Below, piece by piece: positions 44,632 through 54,539 of a DNA stretch of 64,000 nt. How positions within the stretch are numbered: the stretch's first letter is position 1; every line of letters begins with the position of its first letter. The translations under genes and the position numbers were made by a program. Origin of the DNA: Bradyrhizobium canariense (lineage in GTDB: Bacteria > Pseudomonadota > Alphaproteobacteria > Rhizobiales > Xanthobacteraceae). Below the pieces are notes generated by a model. It saw nothing but the letters and a program-made list of their open reading frames with translations. It did no database searches and was not told where the DNA came from. Location: NCBI RefSeq assembly GCF_019402665.1, contig NZ_VSST01000019.1, positions 124,001-188,000 of the forward strand, given 5' to 3'.

Positions 44632-45164
44632 TGCTGTTCGCCACCGAGGTTAGCGGCTTCAGGAGGCGCCGTCTGTCCCCAGCGATTGGGACAAGCAGCC
44701 TCAGGGCGTGTCTTCGCAAGTCGAATGGCCGACGACGGCGGCGTCGATGAGACATCCGCCTGCGACCGACCATGCGTCAGCCAATAGTCGTTCTGCCAAC
44801 TCTCGTAACCAAGCAATTCGCCAAAGCGTCGTTCGCGATCATCGGACCAGGCTCCGGGTTCGTTTAGGAGTGTAAGCATGGTATCAACCTGCCACTCATG
44901 GCCGGGCAACGTGTAGAAGAGGCTCCGATATTCGAACTGCGGCGCGTCAGGACATGTTTCGATCAGCTCGCGTCTTATCAAGCGACCTTCAGTGACGTGC
45001 CTGTCGAACAGGCGCCAATATCGAATGCAAATATCTGGCTCCTGGCCAATGATGTCCATGAAATACGCGAGCGGCTTGATACCCCTCAACATCAAGCCGA
45101 GCTCTCTGTTGGTGTGAACCAGATAAGGCAGTTGACGAAGCCGTTCGGGATGCATGTTGGGCAT
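44616..45164 (-). CDS. Hypothetical protein, unknown
   Basis: 182 residues, no recognised domain. N-terminal half is well ordered (RLRQLPYLVHTNRELGLMLRG, GQEPDICIRYWRLFDRHV) and looks alpha/beta with many aromatics; the C-terminal 45 residues are Pro/Ser-rich. Overlaps the P450 start by 16 bases. Together with the next gene it forms a lower-GC pair that may be accessory. Confidence 0.5.
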   Translation of the reverse strand: MPNMHPERLRQLPYLVHTNRELGLMLRGIKPLAYFMDIIGQEPDICIRYWRLFDRHVTEGRLIRRELIETCPDAPQFEYRSLFYTLPGHEWQVDTMLTLLNEPGAWSDDRERRFGELLGYESWQNDYWLTHGRSQADVSSTPPSSAIRLAKTRPEAACPNRWGQTAPPEAANLGGEQQWSEA

Positions 45165-45281
45165 GTTGGTCGCGCAACGTTAATTTCTGCTGAGAGTCTC
45201 GTGCGGACGCGCCAGCTGGCACCGAGCTTTAGTCAGGATTTCCCGCCAGACCCGCCCCACTTCGTTTCGGACCCGAGTTCA

Positions 45282-45971
45282 TCACTCCAAAGCACCCGCT
45301 ATGCGTCGCGTGAACCGGCGGAATCCAACGCGTAGATCTCTCACCCTGAACATGAGGGTTATGAGCCATTCTGGCGTTCCCAGATGACGGAGTGTCTGCG
45401 CAATTCCCTGATCCATGCTCTGGCTCATATTCTGGTCGGTGTAATGCGTGCTCCCCTCACGGCTCCAATCAAGTCTCCAAGCGATCTCTTCTCGCAACGC
45501 GTCGACGCCCGACAGACGCCGAGCAAAATCCAACTCTCTTCTGGCGCAGATCCGCTCGATCCGGGGGCGGACGGCTTCATAGTAGTGGATGCCCCAGTTC
45601 TCGAGCCTTGCGTGGGTCGCCTCGTGTACGATGGCGGACGCGATCCATTCGACCGTCGTGCTTTCAGAATCGACGACACGCGCGTCGAGCAGGCAGGCGT
45701 TTATTGAATGCTGATAGCATCCGGCGCCGTGCGGAACCAATTGCACCCAGATTCGAAAAAGACTCTTCTTGATGCGCCGGTAGTGAAGTGGAGCAAACCT
45801 TTCGATCAGCCGCAGCGCGGCTTCGACGCGTTGCAGGGCTCGCTCGGGATCATCCGATAAAGATCCGATCCAGAGGCCGTCGACAACGCGGCTTTTCGAC
45901 ATCCACAGCCCGATTCTATCGATGAGCGAAGGTCCTGTCGCTGGGGAGCCGCGAGACATGGTGGTCGACAT
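45282..45971 (-). CDS. Putative zinc metallopeptidase (HEATH motif), unknown
   Basis: 229 residues. H116-E-A-T-H120 within SAIVHEATHARLENWG has the HExxH form with flanking hydrophobics expected for a zinc-peptidase helix; candidate third ligands are glutamates 15-24 residues on. The preceding LLDARVVDSESTTVEWIA could be the edge strand. No signal peptide. Family not recognised; the surrounding helices resemble minigluzincin-like proteins only in motif. Confidence 0.55.
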   Translation of the reverse strand: MSTTMSRGSPATGPSLIDRIGLWMSKSRVVDGLWIGSLSDDPERALQRVEAALRLIERFAPLHYRRIKKSLFRIWVQLVPHGAGCYQHSINACLLDARVVDSESTTVEWIASAIVHEATHARLENWGIHYYEAVRPRIERICARRELDFARRLSGVDALREEIAWRLDWSREGSTHYTDQNMSQSMDQGIAQTLRHLGTPEWLITLMFRVRDLRVGFRRFTRRIAGALE

Positions 45972-46213
45972 CTCTTCCGATCGAGCTAGCAGATCTCAAA
46001 GCTAATACAGGGGCTCCGCTTCGGCGGGTTTTACGATTTGGTTCCAACTTTATCGATCGCGGAGGCGAGGTCCGCATCGGGTTTGGCACCGGGCCGGAGA
46101 TCCGGCCCTATCCCGGCAGCAGCCGTGCAGGACGAAGCTTCGATGTTCGCTTATGGACCAGACCCGTCCCTCTTCCCGTATAGTAGAGGCTGCTGAAGCG
46201 GAGAGAGCATGAG

Positions 46214-46378
46214 CGTGGCGGAATCATTCGACGTGCCATCGAAATCGGTGAACGGAACGGCAAGATTACCTTCGATGAACTAAATCAGCTGTGTGACAGC
46301 AGCACACTTGATCCCAAAGACGTTGAACGCGTTCTCAACGCCCTGAGTGAAGCGGGGATTTGGATTGAAGGAGACTGA
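46214..46378 (+). pseudogene. Sigma-70 region 1.1-like fragment without a start codon
   Basis: Reads RGGIIRRAIEIGERNGKITF, then DELNQLCDSSTLDPKDVERV, then LNALSEAGIWIEGD to a stop. This is the region 1.1 fold of primary sigma factors, which also occurs as stand-alone mini-proteins. The frame opens after a stop at 46181-46183 and holds no ATG, GTG or TTG. An ATG at 46209 is in another frame, so a one-base frameshift, or a non-standard start, is likely. Confidence 0.6.
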
Positions 46379-46491
46379 AACCTGACTCTGGTTATATCGC
46401 CTACAATGGGTCACAGAGCGACAGTCCCGGAGGGCGGGCCGCGTGTCCGCCTTGCTCTCGGAAGCAGGGACTCGCGGGCCTGGAGTACCCC

Positions 46492-47280
46492 TTAGTTCAG
46501 GCCGCGTGGGCCGGCGAGCAGGCGCAGCACGATCGCGAACAGCTCGCTTTGTGACGAGATGCCGAGCCGCTCATAGGCGCGCTTGCGGTACGTCAGCGTC
46601 GAATGCAGGCTGATGCCGAGCGCCTGCGAGATCGCCTCGGAGCTGAAGCCGGAGAGAATGCGCCGGCAGACGTCCTGCTCACGCGGGGTGAGGCTGGCGA
46701 GCGGCGCGCGCGTCGCGAAGAGCGCGGCGAGAGACTGCTCGGTCGTCGCCGCCGGGCTGTGCTGGAAATGGCGTGCCACGCTCGCACTGATGGCCGGTGC
46801 GATGGCCTGAAGCCGCGCACGCTGGGCGTCGCTGAAGCGGCCCTGGACCGCGATGCGATAGAAGTTGACGTAGAAGCAGGTGTCGTCGACCCAGATCGCG
46901 GTCGCGCATTTGTCGACGATGCCGGAATCGACAAAGAACATTTTGCGGTAGCGGGCGCCGTACATGCGCGGCGCGAAGGCGGGCAGCACGAGCGGCGCGC
47001 GGCCCTCGCCTTCGAACAGCGCATCGCGGTTGGGATCGGATTGGTGGAACTGGCCGGCATAGGCCGCGCCGAGATCGCCGCCGATCGGGATGTTGCCGGC
47101 ATCGAGCAGGCAGTGTGCGGCGCCCGCGCGGCTCAGCGCGAACACCATGCAATGCCCGACGCCGGCCTGCCGGCGCAGTGTATCGATCAGGACATCAGGG
47201 AAATCCGGGCGACCGATGGCGAGCACCGCGGGCGTAATGTCGCCGGCCGATGGAGTTGAGGCCATGCCGTGGGGCCGCAT
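46492..47280 (-). CDS. LuxR-family transcriptional regulator
   Basis: 262 residues. The C-terminal GerE HTH is clear: LTPREQDVCRRILSGFSSEAISQALGIS, then LTYRKRAYERLGISSQSEL. The N-terminal ~180 residues have no recognised sensor family, although MVFALSRAGAAHCLL and YRKMFFVDSGIVDK are PAS/GAF-like in composition. Start ATG 47280 or 47265. Divergent orientation to nothing nearby; possible control of the LLM enzyme gene or neighbours is inference. Confidence 0.85.
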   Translation of the reverse strand: MRPHGMASTPSAGDITPAVLAIGRPDFPDVLIDTLRRQAGVGHCMVFALSRAGAAHCLLDAGNIPIGGDLGAAYAGQFHQSDPNRDALFEGEGRAPLVLPAFAPRMYGARYRKMFFVDSGIVDKCATAIWVDDTCFYVNFYRIAVQGRFSDAQRARLQAIAPAISASVARHFQHSPAATTEQSLAALFATRAPLASLTPREQDVCRRILSGFSSEAISQALGISLHSTLTYRKRAYERLGISSQSELFAIVLRLLAGPRGLN

Positions 47281-47360
47281 TGGTATCCTCCGCCGAAGTT
47301 CTTTTGGCGGAAGATATCAGCAAGGGCGACGCGCCGGAAGCCTGCAGCTCATGTGCAGCT

Positions 47361-47519
47361 TCTGGGTCCCGGCTCTGCGCAGCAACGCTACGCGTTGCAG
47401 CGCGTCCGGGACAAGAGAGAGCGCGTCGATCAATGGTCTCCCGGACGCAGCGCAGCGCTTCCCCGGCGATGCGAAGCATCGTCCGGATCAGCGGTGCGCT
47501 GCAGAGCCGGGGTCCATGC
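47361..47519. repeat. Palindromic intergenic element, family D
   Basis: Left arm TCTGGGTCCCGGCTCTGCGC and right arm GCGCTGCAGAGCCGGGGTCC pair; internal GCAACGC and CCGGAC repeats give a branched fold. A ~160-bp dispersed element in the gap between the LuxR and LLM genes. Confidence 0.8.
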
Positions 47520-47538
47520 CACCGCTACGGGACTGCCT

Positions 47539-48744
47539 CTACCCCGCCGCCGCCTTCGCCGGCGCGACGCTGACCGCGAGCTTGCCGTAGCGGTCGGTGA
47601 AGGCCTCCGTGTCGATTTCCTCCAGCTTGATCTCGCCGCTCATCACGCCCTGCTTCCAGGCCGCCTGCGCCGGATCGTTCTGAAATTCCGGCATCACCTC
47701 GCGGCCGAACAGCTCCAGCGATTCGCAGATGTGCTCGTGGCTGTTCTTGCCCGCTTGGTTGAGCAAAATGACCTGGTCGATGTGCGAGCCCTGGAAGCGC
47801 TTCAGCTTCCTGCGGATCGTCTCGGGCGAGCCGATCAGGCCGCCGCGCAGCGCCGCCTCCTGCGCCTCCGGATTGTCGCGCTTCCACTTGTTGTACTCGT
47901 CCCACATGTTGACGGTGTAGGGCGCCGGACGCTGGCGATTCTGCGAGGCGCCGTAGAAGCGCAATGCGAACTGGAAGAAGGTGGCGCCGTCGGCGCGGGC
48001 GCGGGCCTCCTCGTCCGTCTTCGCGCACATGAAGAACGACACCAGCGCCATGTTCGGGTTGATCTCGTAGTCGGCGAGCTTGGCGAGCCGCTTGGTCATG
48101 GCGTTGTAATAGGCGTGCACCCAGGCATGCGCGGCATCCGCGCTGACGAACTGGAAGCCGAGCGCGCCAAAGCCGTGGCGGCCGGCGCGTTCGATGGTCT
48201 GTAGTTGCGAGCAGGCCATCCACAGCGGCGGATGCGGCTTCTGCACCGGTTTCGGCACGACGTTGCGCAAGGGGATGTCGAAATACTTGCCGTGATGCTC
48301 GCTTCCCGCGTCCTTGAACATCGGGAAGATCGCGGCGACGGCCTCCTCGAACACCTCTTTCTTGGTCTCCATGTCGCGGCCGAACGGCGTGAGCTCGGTG
48401 ATGGAGGCGCTCTCGCCCATGCCGAATTCGCAGCGGCCGTTGGAGAGCAGATCCAGCACCGCGACGCGCTCGGCAACACGCGCCGGGTGGTTGGTGGTGA
48501 GCTGGAGGATGCCGTGGCCGAGCCGGATGTTCCTGGTGCGCTGGCTCGCGGCCGCGAGGAAGGATTCCGGTGAAGGCGAGTGCGAGTATTCTTCGAGGAA
48601 GTGATGCTCGACAACCCAGGCGTGGTCGTAGCCGAGCTGGTCTGCGAGTTCCATCTGCGAGAGCGCGTTCTGATAGAGGCTGAGCTCGTCGCCGGCCACC
48701 CACGGCCGTGGCAGTTGCAGCTCATAGAAGATGCCGAACTTCAT
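47539..48744 (-). CDS. LLM-class flavin-dependent monooxygenase
   Basis: 401 residues of the bacterial-luciferase-like fold. MKFGIFYELQLPRPW, VVEHHFLEEYSHSPSPESFL, RIRLGHG-like NIRLGHGILQLTTNHPARVAER, and NGRCEFGMGESAS are typical. It oxidises an unidentified organic substrate with reduced flavin supplied by another protein. No reductase is adjacent. Ala-rich C-terminus (AVSVAPAKAAAG). Confidence 0.88.
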   Translation of the reverse strand: MKFGIFYELQLPRPWVAGDELSLYQNALSQMELADQLGYDHAWVVEHHFLEEYSHSPSPESFLAAASQRTRNIRLGHGILQLTTNHPARVAERVAVLDLLSNGRCEFGMGESASITELTPFGRDMETKKEVFEEAVAAIFPMFKDAGSEHHGKYFDIPLRNVVPKPVQKPHPPLWMACSQLQTIERAGRHGFGALGFQFVSADAAHAWVHAYYNAMTKRLAKLADYEINPNMALVSFFMCAKTDEEARARADGATFFQFALRFYGASQNRQRPAPYTVNMWDEYNKWKRDNPEAQEAALRGGLIGSPETIRRKLKRFQGSHIDQVILLNQAGKNSHEHICESLELFGREVMPEFQNDPAQAAWKQGVMSGEIKLEEIDTEAFTDRYGKLAVSVAPAKAAAG

Positions 48745-48825
48745 GACGCCTCTCCCAAGTATTCTTGAGTTTTCTTGCCGCTTATATTTCTGTTGCGGGC
48801 ATCTTAATGGGTGGGGCGACGCTGT

Positions 48826-50064
48826 CTACGCAGTCGCAATTCCGCCTTGCGGGAGAAGGGGCTTTTCGGCGCGGCGGCCATTCAGGACCACACCGATGAA
48901 GGTGAAGCGCACCAGCAGATGATAGCTCGCCAGCATCGGAGGAAGCGCGACGACGAGAATGATCGCGAACTTGATCAGCCCGGGCCAGTCGAGCTGCGAC
49001 AGCGCGACCTGCAGTGCCATCACGATCGGCAGGTGGATCAGATAGAGCCAGTAGGATGCATCGGCGAGGTAGCGCCACGCCCGACTGAAGCCGGACATGA
49101 AGCGGAGGGCGAGGCCGAGGACCGCGAATGTGGAAACCCAAATCGCCGGTGCGTAGAGGATGGCGGAGATCAGCCTCAGCGTGGCGAAGCTGACCGGCAG
49201 TTTCGGCGCGACAGGCAACGACAGCATCACGCCTGACAACGCGAAACTGACCAGAACCAGGAAGAGCGCGAGCAGGACATGCGCCAGCCAGCGTCGCTCG
49301 ATGAGCCGCAGCAGATCGACCTGCCGATGCAGGAGCCAGCCGACGCCGAATGCGGTGCCGAAACCGATCCAGGCCTGCGCGTTGGTGACGAGCGATTGAT
49401 CCGGCGTCCTCACGCCCATCACATTGATCCATCGTGGGTCGAGGCAGAAGGCGGTGCCGATCGGGATTGCCAGAACCAGGGGAGCCAGCGGATTTCGCAT
49501 GGTCCGGGCGAAGATACGGTCAAACACTGTGCGTAGCGTACCTGATACATCAAGCCAGACAATTGCACCGCGCAGCAGCAGCGTCGCGACATAGAGCTCC
49601 AGCAGCACATACAGACACCAGAGATGGGTCAGGGGGAACTTGGGCAATGCCGGCAGCCAGCCGGAGGTGGGGTGGATCAGACCACCATTTGGAAAGTGAG
49701 ATGCCCAGCTCACGATCAGAGCTATCGGCATGAACACGAGCGGCCAACCGATCACGAACGGCAGGCCGATCCGCTGCAGCCTGTCCCTGACGAAGCCCCA
49801 GCTCCCCCGGCGGTGAAAGCTCATGCGGGCAAAGAAGCCGGCCATCAGGAAGAAGGTCGTCATCCGGAAGACGTGGATCGTAAAGGACAGTAGGCCCAGA
49901 GTGGGGCTGGTATGGATGTCCTGGATGATCCAGAACCGGGACGAGGCCGGCACAAACGACAATGTCGCGTGCAGGACGATGCCGAGCAGCAGGGCGCCAC
50001 CCCTGACCGCGTCGAGAGCATGGAGCCTCTCCGATGCAGGGGCGGCGGCGGTCGAGTGGGACAT
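48826..50064 (-). CDS. Acyltransferase 3 family membrane protein (OpgC/MdoC-like)
   Basis: 412 residues with about 10 membrane segments. N-terminal RLHALDAVRGGALLLGIVLHA contains the conserved Arg and His of acyltransferase 3 proteins, and FFLMAGFFARM and YLIHLPIVMALQV are further family points. Related proteins succinylate or acetylate glucans and other surface sugars. Divergent neighbour of the AraC gene. Substrate unknown. Confidence 0.82.
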   Translation of the reverse strand: MSHSTAAAPASERLHALDAVRGGALLLGIVLHATLSFVPASSRFWIIQDIHTSPTLGLLSFTIHVFRMTTFFLMAGFFARMSFHRRGSWGFVRDRLQRIGLPFVIGWPLVFMPIALIVSWASHFPNGGLIHPTSGWLPALPKFPLTHLWCLYVLLELYVATLLLRGAIVWLDVSGTLRTVFDRIFARTMRNPLAPLVLAIPIGTAFCLDPRWINVMGVRTPDQSLVTNAQAWIGFGTAFGVGWLLHRQVDLLRLIERRWLAHVLLALFLVLVSFALSGVMLSLPVAPKLPVSFATLRLISAILYAPAIWVSTFAVLGLALRFMSGFSRAWRYLADASYWLYLIHLPIVMALQVALSQLDWPGLIKFAIILVVALPPMLASYHLLVRFTFIGVVLNGRRAEKPLLPQGGIATA

Positions 50065-50151
50065 GGATAGGCTCGTTCCGGCTGGATGGGAGTGTATGCT
50101 GGACGGTCTAATCCATCGGCACAGGGCCTTCTCGCCTGATCCAAAAATCGG

Positions 50152-51279
50152 CTAGCCGATTTCGCGGCGCGGTTGGCTGAGTTCAGCGCTGTCGGGCCGG
50201 CTCAGCGCCTCACGCCGGAATTCCGTCGGGGTCATGCCGGTTTCGGCCTTGAAGGCCCGGTTGAAAGGTCCGATCGACTGGAAGCCGGCATCCATGGCGA
50301 TGGTCAGCACCGGGACCTCCCGTTGCGTGGCGTCGGACAGCGCCAGCCTGGCATCCTCGGTACGGTAGCGATTGAGAAACGCATTGAAGTTGCGATAGCC
50401 CAGCCCTTCATTGATCGCCTGGCGCAATCGATGCTCGGGAACGTCGAGCCGCGCCGCGAGCGCTCCGATCGCAAGGCCTTCCTGCCGGTAGGTTCGCTCC
50501 ACGGTCATCAGATGATCAAGGCGCCGGAGCAGGATCGGGTCGACGACGACCCGCCCCGCGGCGCGATCGGCGACCCGGGCTTGCCTCCCCGCCTCGCCGG
50601 ATGCGATCGCGGCCGTGGCGTCATCGACGGCCATCGCCGGCGCGCTGAACAGGCCGATGGCGGCAAGCATGGCCACTACGAACAGCCCGAACGCGGTCGG
50701 GAGACTGCCGGGCGCACCGGGAACCGCGACGGGAATTGCGGCGAAGCCGGCGACCGCGACGGTCGCGATGAGCACGACATTGATCGCAAGCATCGCCAGC
50801 CGCAGTCGGCGTCGCCGCGCGACCAGATCGGCGCGCCAGGTCTTGACCGTCTGAACCGCGGCAGCGAGGGCCAGCACCAGGGTGGCCAGAGCCAGGACTC
50901 GCCCGCCTGCGCCGGCCAAAGCGGGCCAGTTCGCCCAGCCCAGCGTGATCGCAAATCCGAAAGCCACGATGCTCAGCCACAGAGCGCCGTGCCAACGCCT
51001 CAGCACGAAATCGTCGTCGAACGCCGCGCGCGCCCACAGCCAGAAGACCGCAGGCTGCGCGGACAGGATCGGCAACGTCCACCACCAAGCCGTTTTGGGC
51101 AGGCTGGGCGCCGTCGCGATCGCATAGAATATGCCGCCTGCGCACATCGCGATGCCCAGCAAAGCCTGTTGGCCGGTCGCACGACGCAGCAACGCCACGA
51201 GAACGATCAACAGGAACACGCCGCTCGCCGCGCCGCGAAGTCCGAGATCGATCGCCGTCAGCCCTGCCGCGGTCACCAC
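50152..51279 (-). CDS. AraC-family regulator with membrane-embedded N-terminal domain
   Basis: 375 residues from a GTG at 51279 with GGGGATAC in front; a TTG at 51330 is an alternative. Residues 1-230 contain about 7 membrane helices, so the sensor sits in the inner membrane. The C-terminus is an AraC DNA-binding domain with two HTHs (IGALAARLDVPEHRLRQAIN and VLTIAMDAGFQSIGPFNRAFK, then the TGMTPTEFRR tail). Upstream of the acyltransferase gene on the same strand, so it may control it. Confidence 0.85.
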   Translation of the reverse strand: MVTAAGLTAIDLGLRGAASGVFLLIVLVALLRRATGQQALLGIAMCAGGIFYAIATAPSLPKTAWWWTLPILSAQPAVFWLWARAAFDDDFVLRRWHGALWLSIVAFGFAITLGWANWPALAGAGGRVLALATLVLALAAAVQTVKTWRADLVARRRRLRLAMLAINVVLIATVAVAGFAAIPVAVPGAPGSLPTAFGLFVVAMLAAIGLFSAPAMAVDDATAAIASGEAGRQARVADRAAGRVVVDPILLRRLDHLMTVERTYRQEGLAIGALAARLDVPEHRLRQAINEGLGYRNFNAFLNRYRTEDARLALSDATQREVPVLTIAMDAGFQSIGPFNRAFKAETGMTPTEFRREALSRPDSAELSQPRREIG

Positions 51280-51381
51280 TCGTATCCCCGTTCGATGCCA
51301 AACTGTCGCATCGCCTTCGCACGGGTACAACCCAAACTTGCGCTTGTGGTCTGGCGGCAGCCATCATCGCAACTCGACGGA

Positions 51382-51395
51382 TTGATCCAGATCAA
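51382..51395 (+). promoter_or_regulatory. FixK2/FNR-type box upstream of nap operon
   Basis: TTGAT-CCAG-ATCAA is a perfect match to the FNR/FixK consensus TTGAT-N4-ATCAA and is centred about 95 bases ahead of napE. It agrees with microoxic control of napEDABC by FixK2 known in Bradyrhizobium diazoefficiens. Confidence 0.9.
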
Positions 51396-51482
51396 GGCGT
51401 CAGTGGCCCTGCTGCTTCTAATGCGCGGCAAGGCAACGGCCCGGATGCCGTCCCAATCCCCACATTCCAAACGAGACCGAAT

Positions 51483-51668
51483 ATGTCGGCCCCAGACGAC
51501 GCGACTTCGCGCGTGCGCCGTAAGCGCATGGAGATTTTCGCATTCCTGTTCCTGACCGCAATCGTGATGCCCGTCCTCGCGGTCGGAACGGTGGGCTCCT
51601 ACGGGCTCGGCGTCTGGATCTACCAGATGTTTGCCGGCCCTCCCGGCCCGCCGCCCTCCCCGCATTGA
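51483..51668 (+). CDS. napE: Periplasmic nitrate reductase subunit NapE
   Basis: 61 residues. Short cytoplasmic N-terminus (SRVRRKRMEIF) and one membrane segment (AFLFLTAIVMPVLAVGTVGS), with the proline-rich tail PPGPPPSPH. This is the typical NapE of rhizobial nap operons; its role is unclear. First gene of napEDABC. Confidence 0.9.
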   Translation: MSAPDDATSRVRRKRMEIFAFLFLTAIVMPVLAVGTVGSYGLGVWIYQMFAGPPGPPPSPH

Positions 51669-51694
51669 TCTCCTCGAAGCGAAAGACAGGCATC

Positions 51695-52009
51695 ATGGCC
51701 GAATCCAAACTCAACCGCCGCGCATTGATTACCGGCCGGGTGCTCAGCGCCGACCGCATCGTCGCGCCGCCCGGTTGCGAAATCGCCAGCATCATCGTGC
51801 AGGCCCGCCCCGAGCGTCTGGACCAGCTGGAAGCCGCGATCACCGCCCTTCCCGGCTGCGAGATCCACGGCCGCGACCTGCGCGGCAAGCTCATCGTCGT
51901 GACCGAAGCGCCTGATGCCGGCAGCCTCGGCACCCTGCTCAACACGATCCAGTCGCTGCCCGACGTCTATTCGGCGGCGCTGGTGTTTCACGCCATCGAA
52001 ACGGCTTAA
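51695..52009 (+). CDS. napD: NapD chaperone for NapA
   Basis: 104 residues from ATG 51695 with an AGACAGG site; earlier in-frame codons overlap napE. The ferredoxin-like fold is seen in [35 protein letters not shown] and [12 protein letters not shown]. It binds the NapA twin-arginine signal to delay export until the cofactor is inserted. Confidence 0.92.
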   Translation: MAESKLNRRALITGRVLSADRIVAPPGCEIASIIVQARPERLDQLEAAITALPGCEIHGRDLRGKLIVVTEAPDAGSLGTLLNTIQSLPDVYSAALVFHAIETA

Positions 52010-52025
52010 GGCCGGGAGAGTCGTC

Positions 52026-54539
52026 ATGACATCGCCAAAGCTCGACCGCCGCCAGATGCTGAAGCTCGAGGCCGCCGCCATCGCGGCAGCCGCTGCGGGC
52101 ATGCCGGCACCGGCGCTCGCCGCAAACCTCGTCGCCGAGCGCGACGTCGCCGAACTGAAATGGGACAAGGCCGCCTGCCGCTTCTGCGGCACCGGCTGCT
52201 CGGTGATGGTCGCGACCAAGAACAATCGCGTGGTCGCCACCCACGGCGACATCAAGGCCGAGGTCAATCGCGGCCTCAACTGCGTCAAGGGCTACTTCCT
52301 CTCCAAGATCATGTACGGCCACGATCGCCTGACGCAGCCGATGCTGCGCAAGACGGCAGGCAAATACGACAAGAACGGCGAATTCACGCCTGTGTCCTGG
52401 ACCGAAGCCTTCGACATCATGGAGGTGAAGTGGAAGGAGGCGATCAAGAAGCGCGGGCCGAACGGCGTCGCCATGTTCGGCTCCGGCCAGTGGACGGTCT
52501 GGGAAGGCTATGCGGCCGTGAAGCTGTTCAAGGCCGGCTTCCGCACCAACAACATCGATCCCAATGCGCGCCACTGCATGGCCTCCGCCGTGGCCGGCAT
52601 GATGCGCACCTTCGGCATCGACGAGCCGGCCGGGTGCTATGACGACATCGAGGCCACCGATGCCTTCGTGCTGTGGGGCTCGAACATGGCGGAGATGCAT
52701 CCGATCCTGTGGACGCGCCTCGCCGACCGCCGGCTCTCCGCGCCGCATGTCCGCGTCGCCGTGCTCTCGACCTTCGAGCATCGCTCGTTCGACCTCGCCG
52801 ACATCGGCATGGTGTTCAAGCCGCAGACCGATCTCTATCTGCTGAACGCCATTGCCAACCACATCATCAGGAGCGGTCGGGTCAACAAGGACTTCGTCGC
52901 CGCGCATACCATCTTCAGGCGCGGCCAGACCGACATTGGTTATGGTTTGAGGCCGGAGCATCCGCTGCAGAAGAAGGCGACGGGCGCGGCGAAGGCCAAC
53001 GATTCCACCGAGATGAGCTACGACGAGTACATCAAGTTCGTCTCCGAGTACACGCTGGAGAAGGCGGCGGAGATGTCGGGCGTGCCGCTCAACCGGCTGG
53101 AGGCGCTGGCCGAGCTCTATGCAGATCCCAAGACCAAGGTGGTCTCGTTCTGGACCATGGGCTTCAACCAGCACACCCGCGGCGTCTGGTGCAACAACCT
53201 CGTCTATAACATCCACCTTCTGACCGGGAAGATCTCCTCGCCCGGCAACAGCCCGTTCTCGCTGACCGGCCAGCCCTCGGCCTGCGGCACCGCGCGCGAA
53301 GTCGGCACCTTCTCGCACCGCCTGCCGGCCGACATGGTCGTCACCAACAAGGAGCACCGCACCAAGGCCGAGCACATCTGGCTGCTGCCCGAGGGCACCA
53401 TTCCCGACAAGCCCGGCGCGCACGCGGTGCTGCAGAGCCGGATGCTGAAGGACGGCCTGATCAACGCCTATTGGGTGCAGGTCAACAATAATCTCCAGGC
53501 TGGTCCCAACGCCAACGAGGAGACCTATCCGGGCTTCCGCAACCCCGACAATTTCATCGTGGTCTCGGACGCCTATCCGTCGGTGACAGCGCTCGCCGCC
53601 GATTTGATCCTGCCGACCGCGATGTGGGTGGAGAAGGAAGGCGCTTACGGCAACGCCGAGCGGCGCACGCAATTCTGGCACCAGCTCGTCCCCGCGCCCG
53701 GCGAGTCCAAGTCCGATCTATGGCAGCTCATGGAGTTCTCAAAACGCTTCAAGATCGAGGAGGTCTGGCCCGAGGAGCTGATCGCCAAGAAGCCGGACGT
53801 TCGCGGCAAGACGCTGTTCGACGTGCTCTACAAGAACGGCCAGGTCGACAAATTCCCGACATCGGAGATCGAGGACGGCTACGCCAACGAGGAGTCCAAG
53901 GCGTTCGGCTTCTACGTGCAGAAGGGCCTATTCGAGGAATATGCCGCGTTCGGCCGCGGCCACGGCCATGACCTCGCGCCGTTCGACGCCTATCACCGCG
54001 AGCGCGGCCTGCGCTGGCCCGTCGTCAACGGCCAGGAAACCAAATGGCGTTTCCGCGAAGGCAGCGATCCCTACGTCAAGCAGGGCACGGACGTGCAGTT
54101 CTACGGCTATCCGGACGGCAAGGCGCGCATCTTCGCACTTCCTTACGAGCCGGCGGCCGAATCCCCCGACAACGAATATCCGTTCTGGCTGTCGACCGGT
54201 CGCGTGCTCGAGCATTGGCATTCCGGCACCATGACGCGCCGGGTGCCCGAGCTCTACAAGGCCTTCCCCGAGGCCGTGTGCTTCATGCATCCTGATGATG
54301 CGCAGGAGGCGAAGATCCGCCGCGGCGACGAGGTGAAGGTGGTCTCCCGCCGCGGCTTCATCCGCGTCCGCGTCGAGACGCGCGGCCGCGACCGGCCGCC
54401 GCGTGGCCTCGTCTTCGTGCCGTGGTTCGACGAATCCAAGCTGATCAACAAGGTGACGCTGGACGCGACCGATCCGATCTCGCTGCAAACCGATTACAAG
54501 AAGTGCGCCGTGCGCATCGAGCGGGTGAACGTGTCATGA
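52026..54539 (+). CDS. napA: Periplasmic nitrate reductase catalytic subunit
   Basis: 837 residues. Twin-arginine signal [19 protein letters not shown], 4Fe-4S ligands C51-x2-C54-x3-C58-x27-C86 (CRFCGTGC), and molybdenum ligand Cys184 in [11 protein letters not shown]. The MGD-binding domains are complete to the C-terminal VFVPWFDE and LATKPAF-like region. Reduces nitrate to nitrite in the periplasm. The longer frame to 51915 shadows napD. Stop overlaps napB. Confidence 0.96.
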   Translation: MTSPKLDRRQMLKLEAAAIAAAAAGMPAPALAANLVAERDVAELKWDKAACRFCGTGCSVMVATKNNRVVATHGDIKAEVNRGLNCVKGYFLSKIMYGHDRLTQPMLRKTAGKYDKNGEFTPVSWTEAFDIMEVKWKEAIKKRGPNGVAMFGSGQWTVWEGYAAVKLFKAGFRTNNIDPNARHCMASAVAGMMRTFGIDEPAGCYDDIEATDAFVLWGSNMAEMHPILWTRLADRRLSAPHVRVAVLSTFEHRSFDLADIGMVFKPQTDLYLLNAIANHIIRSGRVNKDFVAAHTIFRRGQTDIGYGLRPEHPLQKKATGAAKANDSTEMSYDEYIKFVSEYTLEKAAEMSGVPLNRLEALAELYADPKTKVVSFWTMGFNQHTRGVWCNNLVYNIHLLTGKISSPGNSPFSLTGQPSACGTAREVGTFSHRLPADMVVTNKEHRTKAEHIWLLPEGTIPDKPGAHAVLQSRMLKDGLINAYWVQVNNNLQAGPNANEETYPGFRNPDNFIVVSDAYPSVTALAADLILPTAMWVEKEGAYGNAERRTQFWHQLVPAPGESKSDLWQLMEFSKRFKIEEVWPEELIAKKPDVRGKTLFDVLYKNGQVDKFPTSEIEDGYANEESKAFGFYVQKGLFEEYAAFGRGHGHDLAPFDAYHRERGLRWPVVNGQETKWRFREGSDPYVKQGTDVQFYGYPDGKARIFALPYEPAAESPDNEYPFWLSTGRVLEHWHSGTMTRRVPELYKAFPEAVCFMHPDDAQEAKIRRGDEVKVVSRRGFIRVRVETRGRDRPPRGLVFVPWFDESKLINKVTLDATDPISLQTDYKKCAVRIERVNVS

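Noticed and set aside
46209..46285. Short ORF starting at the ATG 46209
   Set aside because: Ends after 25 codons with no similarity; the neighbouring frame holds the sigma region 1.1 homology.
51939..53681. Minus-strand frame opposite napA
   Set aside because: Shadow of napA, which has intact Fe-S and molybdenum motifs.
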